Below are positions 21,048 to 33,200 of a stretch of 64,000 bases of DNA, one piece after another. The notes beneath the pieces were generated by a model. That model was given only the letters and a program-made list of their open reading frames with translations, was not told the origin of the DNA and did no database searches. Each line of letters begins with the position of its first letter. The first letter of the stretch is position 1. The DNA is taken from NCBI RefSeq assembly GCF_036785885.1, contig NC_092312.1, positions 38,419,239-38,483,238 on the forward strand, in the 5' to 3' direction. The translations under genes were made by a program, and so were the position numbers. Source of the stretch: Coffea arabica. Its lineage: Eukaryota > Streptophyta > Magnoliopsida > Gentianales > Rubiaceae.

Positions 21048-24000
21048 AGTAATTTTCTGGAATATAAGAAGAGTGGCTCGTGCCCCTAACTTATAAAGGT
21101 TGAGGAAGCTTATTACGTTGCATTCTTTACAATTGGTGGTAGTAGTTGAACCTAAGTCGGGTTTGGAGAACCTTACTGCCATTAGACTCAAATTAGGGAT
21201 GGATTATTGCCTAGCTAATCAAGGGGGCTCCGTTTGGGTGTTTTATCGGTCTCTGTTTAATTGTCAGATTATTGTGGAGTCAGCACAATATCTAATTGTA
21301 CAGGTGCAATCTCAGTTATTTCTTGAGTCCAGTCTCTTGTCATGTATTCATGCTAAGTGTACGGCTCAAGAAAGGATGGTTTTGTGGGGTGACTTATTAA
21401 GGGATAGGCCGCTCTCGGCTCTGTGATTTATTGTGAGAGATTTTAATGTGATCACCAACAGAGAGGAAAAAAAGGGGGTTTGCCATTTAGATCTTCGGAG
21501 GGGTTTGACTTTTTAAATTTTATGTCAGAGGCGGGAATGGTTGATGTGGGGTTCTCGGGGTCTAGGTTTACTTGGTGCAATAATCGGGTGGGTCCGGCTC
21601 GTGTTTGAAAGTGCCTAGATAGATTGCTGTTGAATGGGCCAGCTTTGGAGATGCACCACTAGGTCATGGTTCAACACTTGGGGCGAAATTCGTCGGATCA
21701 CTCTCCACTGTTGCTATTTGTGAAGACGCATCTGGACAATAAACTCAGGCTGTTTCGATTTTTGAATGCATGGACCACTCACAAAGACTTGTTGGGAGTG
21801 ATTAGAGAATGTTGGTCGCAGCCCGGGAATGGGTTCCCCTTGCAGGCTCTGGTGGCAAAGCTGCGGGGGGTAAAGCAAGCTCTCAAGCAATGGTCTAAGC
21901 TATCATTTGAGGATATCTTTCAGATAGCCCGGAGCGCAGAGCGCGAGATGCTGGAGGTTAAGACAAGGTATGACATGGATCCTACGGATGACTTGCGGCG
22001 TGAGTTACATCATGCTCAGGCGCGATTGCGTTATGCCCTAATGGTCGAGGAGGGATTTTGGAGGCAGAAAACTCGGGTGAAGTGACTGCAGGATGGAGAT
22101 AGGAATTCGATATTCTTCCATCCCCTGGTGGCTGAGAGGAGACGTCCGGCTGTGATTCATCAGGTGCAGAAGTCACATGGAGAGTGGCTAGAGGATGAGT
22201 CACAGATTGGTGCGGCGGCGGTTAATTTCTTCCATGAATTTTTCACGGCAGAGGGCATGCAATCGGACAATGATATTTTGGAGGTCATTTCAAAATGAGT
22301 CACGACCCAAGACAACGCTTTATTAACGGAGATCCCGCAGCTTGACGAGGTAAAGGATATCGTGTTTGCTCTAGATGAGAATAGTGCAGCGGGCCCAGAT
22401 AGGTTCACAGGGAAGTTCTTCACTTTTACATGGGAAGTGATAGTTATGGATGTATATTAGGCAGTGGTGAGTTTCTTTCACGGGGTAGAGCTACCGAGGA
22501 GTATCACGGCTACATCAATTGTGCTACTGTCGAAAGTGGAAAACCTTCAGGATTTCTCTCAATTTAGGCCCATTAGCCTATGCAATTTTGCAAACAAGAT
22601 CGTTTCGAAGCTACTTTCAGAGAAGTTGGCTAAGATCTTGCCCCGGCTTATATCTCCACAGTAGAGCAGCTTTGTGAAGGGAAGACAGATCGCGGATAAT
22701 TTCTTGCTGGCCCAAGAATTGCTATCAGATATCTCGAAATCTAACCGGGGTGGAAACATGGTAATTAAGTTAGACATGATGAAAGCATATTTTTTACAAG
22801 TTCTTTGCTGCTTCGGGTCCTCGGAGACTTGGATTGACATGATCTGGCACCTTGTTTCTAATATTTGGTTCTCGGTATTGGTCAATGGTACTCCTCAAGG
22901 AAAAAAAGTCATCCTGGGGTCTCCGGCAAGGGGATCCAATCTCGCCGGCCTTATTTGTCCTCGGAGCTGAGGTACTATCACGGGCCCTGAATGCGCTACC
23001 CTCTCAGTGGCGATTCATTCCTTTCAAAGTCCCTCCTCGGTGTCCGATAATCACTCACCTGGCGTATGCCGATAATGTAGTCATCTTCTACAGTGGTGCG
23101 AGATCCTCGCTAGGTCTGATTAAGAGCGTACTGGACGAGTACAGTGTGACATCGGGTCAGTGGATAAACTCCCAAAAAAGCTGCTTTTTGACTCATCTGA
23201 AGTTTCCGTCATGGAAGGCAGCAGTGATTGCCCACACTCTGAGGTTTCAGAGGCGAGCGTTTCAGGTGCGGTACCTCGAGTGCCCTCTGTATGTGGGATG
23301 GCGAAAAAGGTTCTATTTTGCAGAGGTACATAATGCGATGGTGGCTCGTATCCTCTCATGGAAGAATAAGATTTTATCTGTTGGTGGTCGAGCGGTTCTA
23401 CTTTAGAGTGTGTTAGCCTCCATGCCAATACACTTGCTGGTAGCCGCTTCTCCGCCAAAGAGGGTTCTCATGGCCTTGGAGAAGGTATTCGCGGACTTCC
23501 TTGGGGGACATCGGAATTTGGGACTAATTACCACTGGATACGTTGGGAGGACTTGTGTGGACTGCGAGAAGAAGGAGGTATTGGTTTGCGGGGGTTGGAG
23601 GGTGTTTACGACTCGTTCTCAGTTAAACTCTGGTGGAAATTTAGGCAATAACAGTCACTCTGAGCCGAGTTCATGTCAAGGAAGTATTGTTCAAGTTTAC
23701 ACCCTTGTCTGGCGAAGGTGAGTCCGTGGAGCTCCCACACATGGAGGAGAATGTGTGCAGTGCAGTAGGTGGCGGAGAACAGCATTAGCTAGGTTGTCAA
23801 GCAGGGCGGGATGCATTTTTGGGATGACAATTGGATGGGGTCAGGGGCGCCCTGTCAGAAGGTGGAGATATTTCACGACCATTTGGTTGTCAATTTTGTG
23901 GATCAGGGGGCCTGGAATATTGCTATGCTTAATCAACACTTCGAGGCAAATTTTGGTGGTGCGCATCCTAGACATGGCTCCGCCAACCTTTCAAGGTCCA

Positions 24001-25140
24001 GATAAAATGGTTTGGGCTTTGACGACCTCTGGTTGCTTTTCCACGTCTTCGGCATACTCCCTAGTCCGGCAGGTTGATAACAGATCTTGGTGTGCTGCAA
24101 CTGTCTAGCACCACAGTATCCCAATTAAGATCTCTTTCTTGATGTTGTACTTACTGCGGGGAAGGATCCCTACATTGGACAAGTTGAGGAGATGGGGTGT
24201 TCGGGGCCCTTCCCGTTGTTGGTGTTGCCAGGATCCTACGGAGGAGGACATGGAGTACGTTTTTTGCACTAGAGAAAGAGAATGGCTAGTTTGGTGCCAC
24301 TTTGAGATGCATGCAGGAGAAATTGAGGGGGTGCATACGGTGCGATATATGGTATGGCTTTGGTGGTTACAGGGAGGGCATAATATCAGTTTAACATTTT
24401 TGTATAGGATCCTACCGATGGTGATATGCTGGGAGTTGTGGAAAGCATGGAATTGGGGGTGTTTGAAGGGCAACGGTTGAGGGTCAGGGAGACAGTGAAT
24501 CGGATCGTACAGCTACTACGAGACATTTTGCAGTCATGATTCCCGGGTTTGAGAGGGGTAGAGTCTTCATGGGAAAGATTGCTTCATGCTGTGGCCCACT
24601 GCCAGAGACGGGTGGTCATTCAACCGGTTCGCTGGGTCTCGCCGCAAGGGGGTGGAAGTTGAATTCAAACGGGTGTTCGCGGGGGAACGCAAGGTTGAGT
24701 GGACAGGGTGGGCCGGTGCGGGACTGTCATGGGAATTTTGTTTTCGGTTAGTCGGCGTTTTTTGGGACGATGAGCAGCCTGCACGCTAAGTTACGTGCGC
24801 TCCTACTGGGTGTGAAATACTGTGTTGCTCGAGGGATCCAGGAGTTACATGTCGAGTCAGATTCGTTTACGCTCATTCGGATCGTTTAGGGGGATAGTGC
24901 TTGTTCATGGAAGTTGCAGAAGGAGCTGGAGGATTTGCTTCAGTTTCGTCTATGTTTCCTAACGGTCTTGCATTGTTATAGGGAGGCGAATTCACCGGCT
25001 AATCGGCTGGTAAATTATGGTGTTGATTCTGAGGTAGGACAAGTTTTCACTACCTTTGCGGATCTGCCATGATTGGTTAGAGGGGATATTAGAATGGATA
25101 GGTTGGGATTCCCTACGTTTCGTAGAAGGGTAGCTGGTCA
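21040..25140 (+). pseudogene. LINE ORF2 remnant: endonuclease, RT, zinc-binding domain, RNase H
   Basis: A start ATG at 21040 (reading MIKVIFWNIRRVARAPNL then a stop) overlaps the ORF1 stop by 8 bases. Endonuclease fragments include VVVVEPKSGL (about 21130) and RNSSDHSPLLL (about 21685). RT fragments include FRPISLCNFANKIVSKLL (about 22565), KLDMMKAY (about 22768) and AYADNVVIF (about 23064, catalytic box altered from YADD to YADN). A zinc-binding RT-associated domain lies near 24140-24330, and RNase H (KLNSNGCSRGN, ESDS) near 24655-24880. At least ten stops or shifts are visible, so it is inactive. Confidence 0.8.
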
Positions 25141-25213
25141 TTAGTGCTGGCAGTTTCATCTCATATATACATGATTTCTGATTAATAAAAGCAATTTTTA
25201 AAATAAAAAAAAA

Positions 25214-26629
25214 GAGATTTTATTAGTATATTCACCCTTCTTATTTTTTTATTTTTTTAAGCAATATTGAATGCCTCTTACTCTTGATTAACAATTATTT
25301 AATCTCTTGATTGAAGTTTTTGTTGCTCCACTTGAATTTCTCTTGTTGAAAGAGTGCCGATTACTATACCCATTATATCTAGAATAACAAGACAATGATT
25401 TTAAGTTTCTTGATATAGTAGGAATATAGGGAGAATATGAAGATATGAAAATTGAGTTTATGAATTAAATACTCATGTATCTACTAGTATCCACATGGTT
25501 TTGGGTAGTAGTATATTTGTTTGAGGAAAGTAAGGTGGAATATTTATATCTTCAAATTCAGGGATTTCTTGAATGCGAGTTGTAGGAGTGAGAATCCAGT
25601 AAAATAGATAATCTCCTACTAAAGATGCTTGTTGATTTAGGCAAATTGAAGCATTTTGAAATGGCATAATTTTTAAATGGAAGCAAGAGGTGGTCAACAA
25701 GTGGAATGTTATCATCACTGATAATTGATTGCACTTTGATTCCCTATAAATCTGTAATAATAGGAAAGATTATGGAGAAATAAAAATATGTATATAAGAA
25801 ATGATCAAATAAACTGATTTTACTTAGTTCTATATATGTACCTATGGATTTGAAAGCAAAAAACGTCGATATCTTTTGGCATTTAGTGATCTATTTGAGG
25901 TGAGGATGTGTGTTGATTCAATCACCTGAACTATTGCTATCCAGTTGATGCAAGAAGAATTGATATCAGTGAAATCAAAAGTTCTTAGTGTCATTGATAT
26001 CTGGTAGAATAAAATAGTTTACATAGAAATATTGTTAAATATCAATTATGGAGTTAAAAGAATACTACCTTTATTTACAAGATTCAACCTTAAAATTTTT
26101 TTATTTGAGTAAAGATCTTTCTCATAAAGTTCTAATATGGAATACAAACTAAATTGAGTTTGAAGACAAATATGAGGAAACTAAAATCATTACTAATAGT
26201 AATTTTATCCTTCTTTTGAGTCTAAATTAAAACCAAGTAGTATCCAAATTCGACAAAATATATATAAAACAGTACTAAAACTAAGAGGTAAACCAAAAGG
26301 AGGGTAAATACTAAAATAAGGTAAGTTAATAAAAATATTAAAAGTCAAAAACTTGGTAACAAACTCTAGTGAAGGTTCAATTATGGAGATTGCATAAAAA
26401 TGGAAAAATTTCATACATATGAGACAAAGTCAGTAAAAAAAATCAAAAAGTGGAATGCTAAGTTATAAATTTTTGAGTTTCTCAAAAATTATGAAGAGAA
26501 TCCTTCAAATAGTTATTTTATAGGTAGTATTGAAAAATGATACATAACAAATATAAAAAGGATTTTTAAATAGAATAGTCATGACAATGTAGAAAAAAAA
26601 ACTGAACTCCAAAAATGAAAAATTTTAGT
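25214..26629. other. AT-rich stretch without recognised genes
   Basis: Short open frames occur on the minus strand (for example 25473-25718 and 26205-26414), but none shows a motif I recognise. It may hold old 3' sequence of the adjacent minus-strand gypsy remnant. Confidence 0.5.
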
Positions 26630-29186
26630 GTATTTCATTTTTTTATGTCATGAGTATAAGTAATTGAGTATTCTGCATGTTTTTTTCCAATTTGATGGTA
26701 TCCTTTGTACACATTAAGAAAAACAAACACCTTGAACCCTAATGTAGAGTCCACTCGGCTATCAATTCTAGGTAGAGGATAGAAGTCTTTGTGACTTACT
26801 TTGTTGAGATCTATGAAGTGGACGTGCATCTTCAAGGTGGCATCTAGCTTTTTCACCAATACTATGCTAGTGAACCAGGTTGGATATAGTACTTCTTTGA
26901 TGATATCTGCATCAAGAAGCTTATCGACTCCTTGTTGATGACCTCTCCCTCAGGTCCAAAATCTCTTTTCTTTTGTTTGATTGGTTTGAGATTTTTATCC
27001 ACGTTGAGCTTACAAATCATTATTTTCTCTCAAAATTCTTTTTATATCCTTTGCAGTCCAAGAACATACATCTCTATACTTAATCAAAAGCTGATATAAA
27101 TAGTTTTTTACCTCATCAGGTAGGCTATTGCCTAGTCTCACTGTTTTGTTTGGTTTTTTGGCCATAAGACTTTTTCCTTGACCTCTTTCTCGAAGCTCAG
27201 CTTCTTTGAGTCCATTTCTTGAGACTCAAGCTTTTCAACTACTAATGTCTCTATCGTAGCTACTATTTTTCCTTTCAAATTAGCAAAATAAAATTGTCAA
27301 ACTATTATCATGTATCTATTTACCACTACAGTTTCGACAGAAATTGGGAACTTCAAACATAGATAGCATGTTGGGATCGTAGCTCATACTGCATTTAGGG
27401 TCAATCTTTCCATAATAGCATTGTAGGCAGAAGGTATGTTCACCAACACGAACGTTATGGGTACTATCAAACTTCTAGGGGCCTACCCCATTGTACCTTG
27501 CATGGATATGGCTTTCTCTTGCTTGAACTGATTCTCTATTGAACCCAATCAATAGAGTTCATACTAGGATGAGCTAACTTGCTTGGACATAGTTTCTAAA
27601 ATGCCTTTGAAAAGAGTATGTCTACCAAGCTTTCACAATCAATGAGCACTTTATTTACTCTGTAATTGTTGGCGAGCTAGCTAAGGCTTCATGGCATTTT
27701 AGTAACATTGGGATGGGATCTTTGGGGTTTAAAAATGATCTCCTCACACATCGTAAGCCTCATCTGCTCTCCAAGCTCTCGGCCTGCCTAACTGCAAAGA
27801 GATGCACTTAGAGCCAAAACACTGTCTCCATCAATAGGAACTTCTACAGTTGTGGGCAATGATCTTGTAGAATGGTGGGCAAGCCCCAAGAGATTTTTTT
27901 TTTATTATACTTGCCAAGTTAGCCACATCATCTATCTGCTGGACTTCGTTATTAAGTCCATATTGTCCTTCACAATTGGTGTGGTATCCTACTTGATCAA
28001 GTCGATATCATCCACAACCTACACGATAATCTCTTTGGTAACTTGCATCCCTAGCTTCTTGTACAAATTGCTTCAAATTTCCCTACTTGATTTGAAATTT
28101 AATCTCCCTCTTGAGATCGTTGCAATCATTAGTAAGATAGGCCATATCCCTATAAAAAGCACAATACAAGCTCTTATTTAACTTTTCTATAGGTCCTATC
28201 ATATGATTAGGTTTTCTGAGAATTCCTTCATTCTCGATGCTAAGATCTGCAACTTGCTAGTTGTGAGAAAGGTAAGATCATTGTCCTGCAACTTTTTTCC
28301 CTTCCCCAATCAGTCAAATCCAAACTTTTTGCTACCATTGGTATCAATTTTCCCCTTTTGTGATTGCTCTTTCTTTCACTTGTCATCATGTGCTCTTTCC
28401 AAATCTCTCTTCGACCTATTAGCTTCCTCAATCTTTGCATGGTCATGAACTCAATGGAGCATTTCTTGCACGATAAGGTAGGTCACCTAGCAAACTTGGT
28501 GTAAAGCTCTCTCGACTGCAATCCATGATGCATAAATAAAGCCATTATTTTTTTCATCTCTGCCCATGACCTCGATTCTTTCATATTTGAACTTTTGGAT
28601 ATGCAAGAAAAGGCCCCCCAAGGCTTTGTTTGACATTCATGGGTTGCTCTGAGTTCTTGACGAAAGGCATGCAGGAGATGAATGCACTTATGAACTTAGT
28701 GGCCAATTGCTTGAAAACTTTTATAGAGTGTGTGAAGAGATCGTGATACCACAACCTTGCATTCCCTATCAACGTAGTTACATTTGAGGAATTCTACAAT
28801 TGCATGCAAGTTACAAATAGACTCATATGCATATTAGGATCATTAGTGGCATCATACATCTCAAGGTGAGGTAATGTGAGCCCCAGAGGAAGTGGATACT
28901 TCTGGATCTCTTTAGTGAATGAATTTTTGTTGAGGTAATACAAGCTTGCTGAGCTTCCCAAGACATGATCATCCTCATCTTCAATGATTGGTACCACTTT
29001 CAAATTGGGCTATTTAGCTCAAACGACAAATCCAATATATGATGATATGGTCTCACGAATCCTAATTTAGCTCTGTATCGCTTCAATGATCTATTTTCTG
29101 GGCTAGATTCTTCATTTGAGCTTTCATCCAGACGTAGGGGAGAATACATTGGCTTTTTGTTGTCCCTTGTGTCCTTCTTGGGCATT
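26630..29186 (-). pseudogene. Decayed Tat-like Ty3/gypsy gag-protease-RT (copy 1)
   Basis: Read on the minus strand from an ATG at 29185 (MPKKDTRDNKKP). Gag follows in fragments: a linker with LPLGLTLPHLEMYDATNDP (about 28880), then a gag core with NARLWYHDLFTHSIKVFKQL (about 28760). Near 27470-27380 a protease-like piece reads FVLVNIPSAYNAIMERLTLN, matching the 'PSAYNxIxGRPTLN' signature of Tat proteases. RT fragments near 26910-26640 read VHFIDLNKVSHKDFYPLPRI then a degenerate VYKGYHQI. There are many stops and frameshifts, and nothing is recognised beyond 26630. The gag part is duplicated at 56058-56823. Confidence 0.8.
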
Positions 29187-29470
29187 TGTTACTACTATTG
29201 TTCCTATTATTGTACCAGTTTCTAGATGAGATGAAAATTCTAGGCCAAAAAATAACTCATTTCTACCGACGATGGAAGTTGATGACTTTCTTCTTGTATT
29301 TTTATCTCCAACTGAGTCTACATGAAGTTGTCTACTCCTTTATCCTTATTTCCGGTGGGAGGAAAACTAGTTGAGCCTTGGTGTCTTTTGGATTGCTTCA
29401 TTTTCCACATTGCAAATTATTAGTTAAAGTTAACAAGAGAAATTCAACTGGGAAAGAATGTATGTGGTTT

Positions 29471-29488
29471 CCTATAGATAGTGCCAAT
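29471..29488 (-). other. Degenerate primer-binding site of the Tat-like element
   Basis: On the minus strand ATTGGCACTATCTATAGG resembles the Tat-group leader ATTGGCGCCGTCTGTGGG, and it sits just inside a TGTTGAG/CTCAACA LTR end at 29495. Similar sequence is present at about 60290-60306 in copy 2. Confidence 0.55.
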
Positions 29489-29538
29489 TTTAGATGTTGA
29501 GAAGTGGGAGAAAATGGAAGTCACGGTTCCAAAAGAAA

Positions 29539-29553
29539 GGCCTCTTGAAGATC
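29539..29553. repeat. Target-site duplication of the L1 LINE, left copy
   Basis: GGCCTCTTGAAGATC, identical to 35561-35575, and present once (GGCCTCTTGAAGGTC) in the uninterrupted copy 2 at about 60358. Confidence 0.95.
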
Positions 29554-29738
29554 TTTTTTTTTTAATTTTTTTTTTTTTTTTTTATTGTAAACAAAAACCA
29601 ACCCAACCCAGACTGAACCATATCAGGCGAAAAGAAAATGAGGAGTACTTACTCCTTTACACTGAGCATAACAAGACAATCTATGCCTCTATTCTCCTAC
29701 ACCATCACCCCAAAACGACAGAGGGACCAGCAGACCAC

Positions 29739-30284
29739 CTAAAGGCTGCTAACCTCAACATCCTCACTGATCCACCGCACCCCTGGCACTCCCCATGAAT
29801 CCAATAAGATGGCAGACCGAACAATCGCCGGCACTTGGTGATCCTGATCAAAAACCTGGGAACCCATTAACCCAACCGCTGCAAGCCTATCTGCGGGTAC
29901 ATTGGCCTCCCGGAAAACATGGTAGATGGCAGCAGAAAACCCCTCCAGAAGATTTCTAACCTTCCTTAAATTATTACATAATGGCCACTTTGCAACCGCC
30001 CCTGATACAACCAACTGAACCAAAGCCTTGGAGTCTACCTCCACCAACGAAGGAACCACCCCTCGTTGATGACACAACTGCAACCCAACCAGGAGCGCCA
30101 TACACTCTGCCTCTAACACCCCCTGATCCCCAAACTCCTTATAAAATGCAAAAATCAATTTCCCCTGATAGTCCCGCAGCAGCCCCCCACCCGTGGCCTT
30201 CCCTTGAATCACACTGGCGTCCGAATTCAATTTTAACTTTCCACAGGGCGGCTTATTCCAGGCAATCGCACATGGGATCTTCGC
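29739..30284 (-). CDS. L1 C-terminal RNase H domain, out of frame with ORF2
   Basis: The frame is open from 30284 and reads NKPPCGKLKLNSDASVIQ, then EAECMALLVG, VEVDSKALV and REANVPAD: the four conserved acidic/His segments of plant L1 RNase H with catalytic D, E, D, D. It ends at a stop at 29739-29741. The domain is normally the C-terminus of ORF2. Here ORF2 stops at 30233 in a different frame, and a -1 shift (or equivalent indel) somewhere in 30236-30284 would be needed to join them. I see no classic slippery heptamer, so a mutation is more likely than programmed frameshifting. Confidence 0.75.
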   Translation of the reverse strand, partial: AKIPCAIAWNKPPCGKLKLNSDASVIQGKATGGGLLRDYQGKLIFAFYKEFGDQGVLEAECMALLVGLQLCHQRGVVPSLVEVDSKALVQLVVSGAVAKWPLCNNLRKVRNLLEGFSAAIYHVFREANVPADRLAAVGLMGSQVFDQDHQVPAIVRSAILLDSWGVPGVRWISEDVEVSSL

Positions 30285-33200
30285 CTAGGATCACCTCTGA
30301 CCAACCGCAGCCACTCACAATCTGCATCACCCCTGAACTGGGACCGATGAAGCCTATTAGCCTTCCCCAACTGTTCTATAAAATTATCCACATCTCGAAT
30401 TATCCCATTGACCTCCCAACGCCCTCCTTGAAAACGCTCCCCGTTCCTAGCCAACCAGATAAACCAACACACCACAATTGGCAATATCACCCTAATATGA
30501 TTCTTCGCCGATGCATCTGAAGTTAGAAACCAAGCAATGAAAACCGAAGCCATGGTAGTGCAATTCCGCAACTGAAACCCAAAACGACTAGACACTTGCT
30601 TCCAAACTTGCGACGCAATCGGACCTGTCACAAACACATGCAAGAGATCCTCCTCCTCCCCATAACAACACCCACACCTGGAAGGAAATGACACCCCCCG
30701 CGATTTCAGCACCACATCCAAAGGAATAAATTGTCTGACCAGACGCCATGCTAAGAACGCCATCTTTGCTGGCAAAGCTGGCTGCCAAAGGAGAGAGTCA
30801 ACCAAGGAGGGACTCCTCCGTTGGCGCAGCACCTCCCATGCCGACTTCACCGTAAAAAGACCTGATGGAGAAGGCGCCCACACCAATCTATCCTTCTGGG
30901 AAACCTCAAAGGGAATCTCCTTGATCACCAAGATAACCGACTCCGGCACCCACTGGGCAAGACGAACCTCATCCCATCCATCGTTAGTAATAAATTCCGA
31001 CACAAGAAAACGCGGCTGCTCCATTCCAGCCACCACCACCTCCAAAGGTTCATCGAAAGCCCATCTATCCTTCCAAAAGTCCACCAGACCTTCCCCAATA
31101 CACCACCTAATCTTCGGCTCCACCACTAACCTTATCGCCTCTAGGCGTCTCCAAGTAGGTGAAGGGCGGGCAGACGAGGCCTCCATCGGGTGACAACCAG
31201 CACTGTATTTTACATGCATGAATTCCGCCCAAATGGAGTCACCACTCCGAAACCTCCACCATAGTTTAGCCGCAAAAGCCCTAGCCATGTCCTTAAAAGA
31301 TCTGAAACCCAAACCCCCTTCATCAGTCGGGAAACACAACTTCTCCCATGAGGCCCAATGCAACCGCCTCTCCCCCTTATGATCCCACAAAAAGGAGTTA
31401 CAAATATTACCCAAGCGTGTGAGCACCGCCTTTGGAGGGTTTAGCACTTGAAGCAAGTACATAGGCAACGAAGCCAGAACATGCCGCGCTAAAACCAGCT
31501 TCCCCCCAAATGAGAGCAACTTGGTACTCCAGTGCCCAAGATGCACCCGCATTTTAGCCACTATGCCGTCAAACAACAAACTCAAACGACGCCCTTTGTA
31601 AATAGGAGCACCCAAATACGTAAAAGGGAAACCCGCCCTATGAAAACCCAGGACCCTCGTTACCATCTGCTCCTGCCCCAGAGTGGCTCCTGACGCCAAG
31701 AAGAAAGCACTCTTATTGACATTTACCTTCTGACCTGATGCCTGCTGGTACTCCTCAAGAAAATCCTTGATCACACTCAGGCATTCTTCAGAACATCTCG
31801 TAAAAACAAGCATGTCATCTGCAAACGCAAGATAAGGCACCTGAGACCCGGCCGACACGAAGAACCTTTCCGGCCGACCGAGCAACAAGTGGTGCAAGCC
31901 TCGACCCAAAAATTCAGTTACTAACACGAAAAGACCGGGAGACACCGGGTCCCCCTGCCGAACACCCCGCGTCGACTTGAAAAAACCAGCAGCCTCACCA
32001 TTTACCAAGACCGAAAACCAATTATTAGACACCAACCTATAGAACATATCCACCACCCTTTCCTGAAAACCGAATTGCCTCAGCATAAACAGCAGAAAGG
32101 GCCACTCAATCCTATCGTAAGCCTTCTCCATATCCAATTTTAGCATTAAATTCGGATGACGCAAGCGCCTATCTAAATCCATCACCAACTCCTGAGTGAG
32201 CAGAATGTTATCCGTTATCCCCCGTCCAGGTACAAAACCTGTTTGCCACGGAGAGACTAAAGTCGGGAGTACTCTCCCCAACCGACGAGCAACCAGCTTT
32301 GAAATTACTTTGGAGCAGGTGTTGCACAAACTGATTGGTCTAAAATCCTTCCAGCACGTGGCACCCGCAATCTTAGGCAGAAGAACAATAGAGGTGCTAG
32401 TAAAGCTCCTAGGCAAACCCATTCCCTGAAAAAAGGCCTTCACCGCCTCCAGCAAATCCGACTTAATTATCTCCCAACACCCTTGATAAAAACCGGCCCC
32501 AAACCCATCCGGCCCCGGTGCACTATCCGCCTCCAGGCCAAAAACCACCTCCCGCAATTTTGCCAGCTCCGGAAGTGCAACGAGCATCCCATTATCCGCT
32601 GCGGAAAGCTGAGGAAGCGTGAAGGGAATCACTGGAGGCTGCCACCCATGTTGCTCAGAAGCAAACAAGGAGGATACGGACTCCACTGCTGACCTGCGAA
32701 TGTCTTGTATGTCCTCCAACCATGCCCCTGCCGCATCCTTAATGCGCGCCACAAAATTGGAGTTCCGACGCTGCCGATACCGCGAGTGGAAGTATGCAGT
32801 ATTAGCATCCCCAACCTGTAACCATTTGATACCCGCCTTCTGTCTCCAATACGCACATTCCGCAGCCAAATTCCTAGCGTAAACCGCCTTTGCCTCCTCC
32901 AATGAAGCCCTGGCCGCAGGATGTCGGCTCGTATCAAATTCCTCCTCACGCTGTTTCATAATGTCCTCGGCATCCTTTACCTTGGCAAAAACATTCCCAT
33001 AGACCTGGACATTCCAGACCTGTAAACCAACCTTCACCGCTTTCAACTTATTGTAGAACCTCACCATCCCCTCGCCCTCCACCGGCTTCGCCCAACTGCA
33101 CTGAACCACCTCCTTAAAACCAGGATGGCCCCTCCAAACATTCAGGAATTTAAAAGAGCGTTTGGGATGACTCCCGTTCTGACAACAGATCAGGAGGGGT

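Larger units (their letters stand above)
20263..25213 (+). mobile_element. Decayed L1-type LINE, 5' end outside window (interrupted by the Ogre-type element)
   Basis: Remnants of ORF1, endonuclease, RT, zinc-binding domain and RNase H occur in order on the plus strand, ending in an AATAAA-containing A-rich tail at about 25183-25213. Many stops and frameshifts disrupt it. It is the oldest layer of the nest. Confidence 0.85.

Noticed and set aside
25214..26629. Possible endogenous pararetrovirus or movement-protein-like remnant
   Set aside because: Some minus-strand frames look vaguely protein-like, but no diagnostic motif is visible and adjacent RT is of Tat gypsy type.
30236..30284. Programmed frameshift joining LINE ORF2 and RNase H
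   Set aside because: No slippery heptamer or clear downstream structure was seen; a simple indel explains it.
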